Source: an uncultured Chlamydiae bacterium (lineage in GTDB: Bacteria > Chlamydiota > Chlamydiia > Chlamydiales > CALBHK01). From it: 5,172 nucleotides of DNA. The position numbers and the translations under genes are program-made. This document shows positions 1 to 5,164 of the stretch, piece by piece. A model generated the notes under the pieces. That model worked only from the letters and a program-made list of their open reading frames with translations, ran no database searches and was not told where the DNA came from. The stretch is taken from assembly GCA_937894565.1 (NCBI GenBank), contig CALBHK010000511.1, positions 1-5,172 of the forward strand, read 5' to 3'. Position 1 is the first letter of the stretch. Every line of letters starts with the position of its first letter.

Positions 1-50
1 TACGAGATAACGTGATGTGACTGGAGTTCAGACGTGTGCTCTTCCGATCT
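1..50. other. Illumina adapter contamination (P7 end, index, TruSeq read-2 adapter)
   Basis: This is synthetic sequence left in the assembly, not genome. Bases 1-8 (TACGAGAT) are the 3' end of the P7 flow-cell oligo, bases 9-16 (AACGTGAT) sit exactly where the 8-base sample index lies, and bases 17-50 match the TruSeq read-2 adapter from GTGACTGGAG to CTCTTCCGATCT without a mismatch. The index as sequenced would read ATCACGTT. Genomic sequence therefore starts at base 51, and the gene running into it is cut by the contig or read end rather than by biology. Confidence 0.98.
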
Positions 51-223
51 GAGATATTGCAACTCTTGGCCTTAGTGTTCCTGTAGCTGCTCTATACTTC
101 GTAGCTGCACTCGCACTTGGTCATGCTGCTATTTTCGGAGTTGCGGGACTTGGTTGCATAGCGGCTGTACTCGCGATTTCGGGACCCATTTTGCATACTA
201 TCATTGAAAAGGCGACTGCTTAA
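51..223 (+). CDS. C-terminal fragment of an Ala/Gly/Leu-rich membrane protein (5' end missing)
   Basis: An open frame enters from the adapter junction (first full codon at 53) and ends with TAA at 221-223, giving 56 residues. The visible part is strongly hydrophobic: two candidate membrane segments, the first around VPVAALYFVAALALG and the second around IAAVLAISGPILHTII, joined by a Gly-rich stretch, with a short polar tail EKATA. No start codon or upstream signal is visible because the sequence is cut at base 51. Closely spaced paired hydrophobic segments occur in chlamydial inclusion-membrane proteins but equally in small transporters and other membrane proteins, so I do not assign a family. 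The frame is supported by its composition and by the strong terminator starting 12 bases after the stop. Confidence 0.6.
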
Positions 224-234
224 TACACAATAGC

Positions 235-272
235 ACAGCTATTCAGCTTTACCAGCTGAATAGCTGTTTTTT
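235..272 (+). terminator. Rho-independent terminator with a perfect 14-bp stem
   Basis: The left arm ACAGCTATTCAGCT (235-248) and right arm AGCTGAATAGCTGT (254-267) are exact reverse complements around a 5-base loop TTACC. A T-run follows (TTTTT at 268-272, then AATTTT). It ends the truncated membrane-protein gene. The minus-strand lipoprotein gene stops at 271-273, inside the T-run, so the same hairpin lies just downstream of that operon too. On the minus strand only a mixed GCTATTGTGTATT follows, so termination in that direction would be weaker. Confidence 0.92.
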
Positions 273-1218
273 AATTTTGAGGGCGCAGCATGCTATCATA
301 TGCGCTTTTAGAGACTAACTGCCCTCTAAAATACCAAGAACGCTTCGTTTGATTGCCTATATAAGTCTTGCTTAGTCCATGTCTTTGTCCATTCACCCAA
401 CTAATCGTTTCTACAACTTCTTCCCCTTCACGGAAACGTTTCTCTATCCCTTCTCTTACCCCGTTAACATAAGGAACCTCTGCAATTTTTTCTCCCCTAC
501 AGTAAAGAGTTGTCAATCCATGTTGTTTTCCGTTTTCCCATTTCTCTTCAGATAAAGGCTCTCCCGAAGGCAAATAGGTACGCTTGACTCCATGGGCATC
601 TCCATCGTAAAGAGAGACCTGTTCTTTAGGCGTTCCATTGGGGTAAAAGACCACCTGCTCACAGACCTCTCCATTTTGGATTGTATCTGTAGATAAGTGC
701 TGTCCATAAACGTCGCGGTTCACACGACGTCCAAATTTCTCTTTAACACTGGATTCCATTTGATTGTTTCTATCAAAATATTTTCCCTCAACTACAACCC
801 CCCCCTCTATCTCTTCAATAGCTTGAGGAGAACCATCTTCATACCAAAGCGTGACACACTCTTGATGGTTAGGTAAATGTTCGATTTGACGCACAGGCAC
901 CCCATAGGTATTATGGAAGACTTCCTTATGCAAGGTCCCTTTCTTATAATGAGAAGAGCGCTGCAATTTATCACTATGAGGATAGGTAACCTGGCTTAAT
1001 CCATGCAATTCCCCCTCCTGATAATTCTGTATCACATTTTCTCCCGTTAAAAGGGTTGTGATCACTTGCCCGTTTTTTCCTCTTTCACGCCAGTCATTTC
1101 CTTCAACTTCTACCCCATATGTGTGCACAAAACGACGTTCCACCACATGTTCTTGACTCGCACGGCGAGCACATCCCGTTAAATTCAACATCACAATAAC
1201 TAAAAAAATCCATCGCAT
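271..1218 (-). CDS. Lipoprotein with YwqK/MORN-like repeats (chlamydial CT476-type protein)
   Basis: The 315-residue product starts MRWIFLVIVMLNLTGC: a charged start, a short hydrophobic core and a lipobox L-T-G-C with Cys16 as the expected lipidation site, so it is probably exported and membrane anchored. The rest is built of degenerate repeats. The clearest carry Y-x-x-G followed by HG or EG and lie near residues 71-73, 208-210, 232-234, 255-257 and 279-281; the last four are spaced 23-24 residues. This pattern is that of the YwqK/MORN-like family, often annotated as a toxin-antitoxin antitoxin although that role is poorly supported; no toxin gene is adjacent. From memory, Chlamydia has a similar protein (CT476) directly after pheT, which fits here. 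The start is fixed by the lipobox and by a GAGGA Shine-Dalgarno 8 bases upstream. It follows pheT by 13 bases and is probably cotranscribed. The coding strand carries a run of eight G at codons 138-141. Molecular function unknown. Confidence 0.88.
   Translation of the reverse strand: MRWIFLVIVMLNLTGCARRASQEHVVERRFVHTYGVEVEGNDWRERGKNGQVITTLLTGENVIQNYQEGELHGLSQVTYPHSDKLQRSSHYKKGTLHKEVFHNTYGVPVRQIEHLPNHQECVTLWYEDGSPQAIEEIEGGVVVEGKYFDRNNQMESSVKEKFGRRVNRDVYGQHLSTDTIQNGEVCEQVVFYPNGTPKEQVSLYDGDAHGVKRTYLPSGEPLSEEKWENGKQHGLTTLYCRGEKIAEVPYVNGVREGIEKRFREGEEVVETISWVNGQRHGLSKTYIGNQTKRSWYFRGQLVSKSAYDSMLRPQN
798..805 (-). repeat. Homopolymer of 8 G (coding strand) inside the lipoprotein gene
   Basis: The + strand has eight consecutive C at 798-805. 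Read on the minus strand they give GAG GGG GGG GTT, encoding Glu138-Gly139-Gly140-Val141. Gain or loss of one base would shift the frame after about 44 percent of the protein. Poly-G runs of this kind are known slippage sites, but eight is at the low end for frequent phase variation. Confidence 0.8.
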
Positions 1219-1226
1219 CTGTTATT

Positions 1227-1233
1227 TCCTCTT
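1227..1233 (-). promoter_or_regulatory. Ribosome binding site of the lipoprotein gene
   Basis: The minus strand reads AAGAGGA here, with GAGGA at 1231 to 1227 and 8 bases before the ATG at 1218. It overlaps the TAA stop of pheT (1234-1232), so ribosomes finishing pheT pass straight over it, which suggests translational coupling. It is clearly better than anything in front of the other two complete genes in the window. Confidence 0.8.
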
Positions 1234-3661
1234 AAGCTTTTCCAAGCTGCATTAATATTTTTTCAATCAAACGTCCATGCTCTGCATCCACTTGTTCCTG
1301 AGATAATGTTTTTTTCTCATGCCGATACACAAAACGAAATGTCACTTTCCTATTGATATCATCGTAAAGATCTACCAAAGTCATCTTTTCCAATAAAGAA
1401 GAGTTTACTTTTTTAACAGCATCAAAAATCAATGCAGCAGACTCCCCTTGTTTAAGCGTTACTGTCCAATCACGCTCTGAAGAGGGATAAAGTGGAAGCG
1501 GTGCGTATCTATAATTCTCTTTTCTAAAGGCGATCAGGTCATTTAAAATAATTTCCGCATAATAAAGATCCGCCGGAAGGTCTAGTTTTCTCATCATGGC
1601 TGGATGAATCTGGCCAAGAGACCCAATACGAGCTCCCCCAACCGATAATGTAGCGCTGCGCCCGGGATGAAAAAGAGATAATTGACTAGGAGTAAATTCC
1701 ACTTCTTCTATACCAAAACTTTTTAACAAATTCTCTACAACCCCTTTTAAATCATAAAAATCTACAGGCTCAGCCTTTCTTCCCCAATGAGACTCTCTTA
1801 CCTCTCCCGTCCAAATAATGCCCAAAGCACTGGGCTCCAAATAAGAATTTCCCTCTTTAAAATGGATTCTTCCCACTTCAAAACCACAAATATTTTTCAC
1901 CTGACGATCCCAATTATATTTAGCCACACGCAATAAAGCGGGCAATAAAGTATGACGCAGCACAGATTGATCTAAACTTGTAGGGTTCATCACTTTGACT
2001 ATCGCTTCGGCTTGAAGCCCTTCTCTGGGAAGTCCTCCTCTCTGAAGCCCCTCTGGGGAGCAAGGGTCCATAACGGAGGCAGCCTCTTGAGGAGAGATCA
2101 AATCACAGGTAAGAAGTTCTTGCAACCCCTCTCCCACTAAACGAGAGCGCACCTCTCTTTCAAAAAGATAAAGAGGATCATGAGCAAGATTGGAGGGAGT
2201 AAAACGCACTTCACCTGTAGTAAAGTGACTAAATCCGTACAATTTTGCCACTTCCTCAATTAAATCCACTTCCTGTGTGATGTCATGGCGGTAAGAGGGA
2301 ACTTTTACAATCAGGTCATCTCCCTCTTTTCTGGCTCCCCCTTTTCTAGTGTATTCAAAATGCAAACGAGAGAAAAAATTCTCCACTTCGCTAGCACTAA
2401 ATTGAAAACCTAAAAGTCGATTTAAATAACTAACGCGCATTTCTACAAATCGAGGCTTTATTTCTTCAACTTGCTCTAAAATTCCCGCGCTCACTTCTCC
2501 ACCTGCACACATTTGTATCAGGGCTGCAGCCAAATTTAAGGCGTCATGCAATCTTTGAGGATCTGTTCCTCTTTCAAATCGTTTGGAAGCTTCACCACTT
2601 AAACTGTGACGTTTGCTAGTACGACGCACCCATTTCGGCAAAAAGTAAGCAGACTCGATGAGAATATCTTTTGTCTGAGTACTTACTTGCGAGCTCATCC
2701 CCCCCATCACACCGGCAAGAGCTAAAGCACCATTTGGATCTGCAATAACTAAATCTTCAGGATGCAATAGGCGTTCTTTTCCATCTAAAGTGAGTAAGCT
2801 TTCACCCTCTTTTGCCGGGCGTACTATAATTTTTGAGCCCTCTATCTTATCTAAATCAAAAGCATGTAAAGGATGCCCTAACGCATGCATGACATAATTG
2901 GTGACATCGACTACGTTATTAATAGAGCGCACTCCCACAGCTTCCAAACGCTGCTTTAACCAGAAAGGAGAGTTTCCGACTTTAATTCCCTTAAGCACAC
3001 GGCAGCAGTATTTGGGACATTTTTCAGCAGATTCCACGCTCAACTCAATAGATTGAGCGGTCTGCTCTATCCCTTCGCTGCATTGGGCGAGGAGTGGAAG
3101 CATCGGGATTTCTGTAATTGCGGATAATTCTCTTGCAATTCCTAATACGCTTAAACAATGACCAAGATTTGGAGTAATAGAAATATCAAAAATCACATCC
3201 GATAGATGAGCTCCTACACTTTCTCCCACAGTCTTATCAGCGCCAAATTCAATGATACCTTCTTTTTCTTCAGAGAGATTGAGCTCTTTTTCTGAACAGA
3301 GCATGCCAAAAGATTCAACCCCTCGAATTTTAGCTTCTTTTACCTTAAAAACTTTATCGCCATCTGGAAGTTTAGCTCCTACTTTAGCAAAAGCCGTTTT
3401 AATCCCTTGTCTGCAATTGGGCGCTCCGCAGACAACCTGATAGGTATTTTCCCCATCACTTACAATAGCCAGGCTTAATTTCTCTGCATCGGGATGTTTT
3501 TGACAGCTGACAACTTCTGCAACCACAACATCAGTAAATGGGGGCTCGCTTTTTTCAACCCCATCCACTTCCAGGCCAGCCATTGTTAATCGCTGCGCAA
3601 TTTCTTCTACAGAAAGGTGAACGGGAATAAATTCTTTTAACCATGAGAGGAGAATCTTCAT
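1232..3661 (-). CDS. pheT: Phenylalanine--tRNA ligase beta subunit
   Basis: PheT pairs with PheS in a cytoplasmic (alpha-beta)2 enzyme that charges tRNA-Phe; the beta subunit binds tRNA and hydrolyses mischarged Tyr-tRNA-Phe. The 809-residue product has the full bacterial order. The start MKILLSWLKEF is typical. A tRNA-binding OB domain spans about 44-150 (HPDAEKL, VVCGAPN). The B3/B4 editing domain covers about 215-390 (NNVVDVTNYV, HPLHAFDL). The B5 domain covers about 405-477 (VPSYRHDITQEVDLIEEVA). A catalytic-like core includes FHPGRSA near 665. The FDX-ACB anticodon-binding domain is at about 717-808 (SSERDW). Counterparts of E. coli editing residues H261, E334 and A356 appear as H266, E336 and A358; the position of T354 is Gly356. 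An in-frame repeat (EGLQ at 537-540 and 547-550) forms an apparent insertion. pheS is not in the window, so the two subunits are not encoded side by side downstream or immediately upstream. The ATG has no clear Shine-Dalgarno; the next gene follows after 13 bases. Confidence 0.98.
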   Translation of the reverse strand: MKILLSWLKEFIPVHLSVEEIAQRLTMAGLEVDGVEKSEPPFTDVVVAEVVSCQKHPDAEKLSLAIVSDGENTYQVVCGAPNCRQGIKTAFAKVGAKLPDGDKVFKVKEAKIRGVESFGMLCSEKELNLSEEKEGIIEFGADKTVGESVGAHLSDVIFDISITPNLGHCLSVLGIARELSAITEIPMLPLLAQCSEGIEQTAQSIELSVESAEKCPKYCCRVLKGIKVGNSPFWLKQRLEAVGVRSINNVVDVTNYVMHALGHPLHAFDLDKIEGSKIIVRPAKEGESLLTLDGKERLLHPEDLVIADPNGALALAGVMGGMSSQVSTQTKDILIESAYFLPKWVRRTSKRHSLSGEASKRFERGTDPQRLHDALNLAAALIQMCAGGEVSAGILEQVEEIKPRFVEMRVSYLNRLLGFQFSASEVENFFSRLHFEYTRKGGARKEGDDLIVKVPSYRHDITQEVDLIEEVAKLYGFSHFTTGEVRFTPSNLAHDPLYLFEREVRSRLVGEGLQELLTCDLISPQEAASVMDPCSPEGLQRGGLPREGLQAEAIVKVMNPTSLDQSVLRHTLLPALLRVAKYNWDRQVKNICGFEVGRIHFKEGNSYLEPSALGIIWTGEVRESHWGRKAEPVDFYDLKGVVENLLKSFGIEEVEFTPSQLSLFHPGRSATLSVGGARIGSLGQIHPAMMRKLDLPADLYYAEIILNDLIAFRKENYRYAPLPLYPSSERDWTVTLKQGESAALIFDAVKKVNSSLLEKMTLVDLYDDINRKVTFRFVYRHEKKTLSQEQVDAEHGRLIEKILMQLGKA
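2013..2060 (-). repeat. Imperfect 30-bp-period direct repeat inside pheT
   Basis: The + strand has TGAAGCCCTTCTCTGGGAAG at 2013-2032 and TGAAGCCCCTCTGGGGAG at 2043-2060, starting exactly 30 bases apart, so the reading frame is kept. On the protein they give PEGLQ and REGLQ, ten residues apart (residues 536-550). The local sequence is richer in G and C than the rest of pheT. It sits in the loop between the conserved LLTCDLISP and VMNPTSLDQSVLR segments, where the E. coli protein is shorter as far as I recall. It looks like a recent local duplication in a tolerant loop. Confidence 0.65.
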
Positions 3662-3699
3662 TGCTATGCACTTATATTTACTTTCTTAAAATTGTCTTC

Positions 3700-3728
3700 A
3701 GAATAGCAAATTCATCCCTTCTTCACAA
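3700..3728 (-). promoter_or_regulatory. Probable sigma70-type promoter of the pheT operon
   Basis: On the minus strand TTGTGA (3728-3723, 4 of 6 to the -35 consensus) is followed after 17 bases by TATTCT (3705-3700, 4 of 6 to the -10 consensus). Transcription would begin near 3693, giving a leader of about 31 bases before the pheT ATG, too short for a riboswitch or T-box. No other pair with better spacing was seen between pheT and the divergent RNA promoter. Confidence 0.5.
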
Positions 3729-3747
3729 CTTGAGTTTTACACCCCAC

Positions 3748-3758
3748 GGGCTTCGCCC
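3748..3758. repeat. Short GC-rich palindrome between divergent promoters
   Basis: GGGCTTCGCCC is a 4-bp perfect hairpin (GGGC, loop TTC, GCCC) in the 32-base space between the -35 boxes of the pheT promoter and of the divergent RNA promoter. No T-run follows on either strand, so it is not an intrinsic terminator of an adjacent gene. It could be a binding site or a piece of a dispersed repeat; the sequence alone does not say which. Confidence 0.4.
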
Positions 3759-3760
3759 AT

Positions 3761-3789
3761 TTGACATTTGACATTTTTTGTGATATTAT
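3761..3789 (+). promoter_or_regulatory. Near-consensus extended -10 promoter driving the structured RNA
   Basis: A perfect -35 box TTGACA (3761-3766) is followed by a 17-base spacer and TATTAT (3784-3789, 5 of 6 to consensus), with TG placed correctly one base upstream (TGA at 3781-3783) as an extended -10. The predicted start is at about 3796, which is the first base of the inverted repeat annotated at 3796-3956. A second TTGACA (3768-3773), made by a 7-base tandem repeat ATTTGAC, has poor spacing to any -10 and is probably not used. This is the strongest promoter in the window and fits a highly expressed RNA. Confidence 0.82.
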
Positions 3790-3795
3790 TATGCC

Positions 3796-3956
3796 GAAAC
3801 ACTTTGAAGATTTGGGAATTTAACGAGGAGGCACCCTGAATTTAAGTCAGCCTTGCCGGTTTCGAAGCAATTCAACTTGAACAAGTTAGACGATGCAGAC
3901 AGACTTAAATTCAGCAGCTGCCGACGTTTTAAAAAACCAAATCTTCAAGGTGTTTC
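3796..3956 (+). ncRNA. Putative stable structured RNA of about 161 nt, 6S-like in shape
   Basis: No convincing protein frame covers this stretch, but it folds back on itself end to end. The outer arms GAAACACTTTGAAGATTTGG (3796-3815) and CCAAATCTTCAAGGTGTTTC (3937-3956) pair over 20 positions with one G-U. Next comes an open region of 20 bases on the left (3816-3835) and 22 on the right (3915-3936). A perfect 13-bp stem follows, CTGAATTTAAGTC (3836-3848) with GACTTAAATTCAG (3902-3914), and inside it a hairpin AACTTG/CAAGTT (3874-3887). A strong promoter places the transcript start on the first paired base. A long closing stem, central bubble and upper stem at this length are the architecture of 6S RNA, the regulator that mimics an open promoter and binds RNA polymerase; I could not match conserved 6S sequence, so this is shape only. 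No U-run follows the 3' arm, so the end may be processed, or the transcript may read into the gene at 3989. A MITE with 20-bp terminal repeats is the main alternative. Confidence 0.62.
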
Positions 3957-3988
3957 TCTATTAACATATAACAAAAAAAATAATAAAA

Positions 3989-5164
3989 ATGATTTGTTTT
4001 AATTACAGGATAGAAGAAAAATATTCGCTTGGCAAAGCGTTAATTTGGGGAAATTTTTGCGGACACTTAAAGGCAGCCAAAAGATCTCCAAATCGGAGAG
4101 AGAGATTAACACACCTCGGAATTGCTTTATTAGAATTTCTTCCAATTATAAGCCAAATTGCATCATTATTTGAAATGATTATTATTAGAAGTTTCGGAAA
4201 ACAAAATAACGAAGTATATCCTAAAACACCTATAAACGAAAATAAGCAGCTCACAAAAATTCTGGTAAAAAAACAACAAATTCTAGACAACAACAACATT
4301 CCCTTGACAGTCAGTCCTGCCATCCCGAAAGAATCCTACCCTCCAAATAAAGAAATTTGTAAAAAATGGATTGAAAGCCATGAAGAAAAAGATCAACCTT
4401 TCGCACAAAAAGTGATCGAAAACATTCAACATATCAGATTTAACCAATTAAAAGAGGAACTAAAAGAGTGTGTTACAGAATTAAACAGCATTTTTGTTTC
4501 CAACAAAATAGACAAATATGCTATTGGCTTTGTTGTGGGAAAGAGCCAACAATGGATAGCATCGTTAGCAACTGAGCATCTAGACATAATGCCCTCTTCC
4601 TGCTTTGGACTTGGTCATCAAGGCTCCATATTAGGAGAAGATGTATTTATTAAGGATATAGAAACAAGCGCCTCTGAAATTCACGAAAAAGCACTAGTTA
4701 TTTTTGACGACTCCAGCTATTCAGGCACTCAGATTTACACCAGTCTAGAAAGACTGGATAATGAGCTAAAATCAAATTTTTGGATCGCGAAACGCAAAGT
4801 TTATCTCGTTATTCCTTTTTTATCTACCAAAGCACAAACTTATTTGAACACAACATTTAAAAATTTCTCTCTTACTGTCATCACATCAAAGACTTCGATA
4901 CGTATGACCAAAGAGATTTTTACGGAACGGGAAATCAAAAAATTAAATAAAATACAAAAGGGTAAAGTTTGTCTTGATAGCACCCTTTGTTACACGGACT
5001 GGCGTTTTCCTGATACAACATCTACTATACCTTTAAATAAAGGGGTAAAGACTCTTAATAAAAAAATGGAGGAAACTTCTGTTAAGCCCACATTTTATCA
5101 AATAATTCCTAAAAAAATTGGTTCATGTGAAGAATTGGGGCACAGAGAGGTATTAATCAATTAA
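3989..5164 (+). CDS. Phosphoribosyltransferase-like protein with a hydrophobic N-terminal module
   Basis: The complete 391-residue product has three visible parts. Residues 1-70 contain a basic stretch (KAAKRSPNRRERL) and a hydrophobic segment at about 42-67 (LGIALLEFLPIISQIASLF and on), which could be a membrane helix or an amphipathic helix. Residues 71-160 are polar and Lys/Glu-rich. Residues about 175-345 resemble a type I phosphoribosyltransferase fold: a possible pyrophosphate loop GFVVGKSQQW (180-189), the PRPP-loop-like strand VIFDDSSYSGTQ (237-248) with the Asp240-Asp241 pair and Ser-Gly-Thr, then a hydrophobic strand VYLVIPFL, and a conserved-looking TDWRFPDTTST (336-346). The match to the standard PRPP motif is partial, so the substrate and even catalysis are uncertain. 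ATG at 3989 is the first start after an in-frame stop at 3962-3964; the A-rich leader has no Shine-Dalgarno. The gene looks AT-richer than pheT. It could be a nucleotide-salvage relative, a host-directed effector or a conflict-system enzyme; I cannot decide. Confidence 0.72.
   Translation: MICFNYRIEEKYSLGKALIWGNFCGHLKAAKRSPNRRERLTHLGIALLEFLPIISQIASLFEMIIIRSFGKQNNEVYPKTPINENKQLTKILVKKQQILDNNNIPLTVSPAIPKESYPPNKEICKKWIESHEEKDQPFAQKVIENIQHIRFNQLKEELKECVTELNSIFVSNKIDKYAIGFVVGKSQQWIASLATEHLDIMPSSCFGLGHQGSILGEDVFIKDIETSASEIHEKALVIFDDSSYSGTQIYTSLERLDNELKSNFWIAKRKVYLVIPFLSTKAQTYLNTTFKNFSLTVITSKTSIRMTKEIFTEREIKKLNKIQKGKVCLDSTLCYTDWRFPDTTSTIPLNKGVKTLNKKMEETSVKPTFYQIIPKKIGSCEELGHREVLIN

Noticed and set aside
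224..270. Second small gene or regulatory RNA between the truncated gene and the lipoprotein
   Set aside because: The gap is fully explained by the intrinsic terminator hairpin and its T-run.
513..707. 64-codon open frame on the minus strand in a second frame of the lipoprotein gene
   Set aside because: Same strand as the lipoprotein but out of frame; the repeat pattern and lipobox are in the long frame, so this is a shadow.
2699..2705. Run of seven G (coding strand) in pheT as a phase-variation site
   Set aside because: It encodes the conserved Gly-Gly of the editing domain in an essential enzyme, so the run follows from codon choice and on/off switching would be lethal.
3252..3440. 62-codon open frame on the + strand inside pheT
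   Set aside because: It lies wholly antisense to the conserved tRNA-binding domain of pheT and shows no recognisable features.
3816..3936. Integron attC-like site (ATTTAAC resembles an RYYYAAC core box)
   Set aside because: The opposite end reads GTTTTAA, not GTTRRRY, there is no integrase or cassette array, and the long perfect outer stem extends beyond what attC sites show.
3796..3956. tmRNA, RNase P RNA or signal recognition particle RNA
   Set aside because: It is too short for tmRNA or RNase P RNA, lacks a tag frame and a tRNA-like end, and lacks the GGAAG-type SRP loop sequences.
3944..3972. Promoter for the 391-aa gene (TTCAAG, 17 bases, TATAAC)
   Set aside because: The -35 matches only 3 of 6 and the -10 falls in generic A/T-rich sequence; the 5' leader would be about 10 bases. 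Possible, but not supportable from sequence alone.
4003..4323. 106-codon open frame on the minus strand
   Set aside because: It is antisense to the N-terminal part of the 391-aa gene, has no Shine-Dalgarno or promoter, and its hydrophobicity mirrors AT-rich coding sequence on the other strand.
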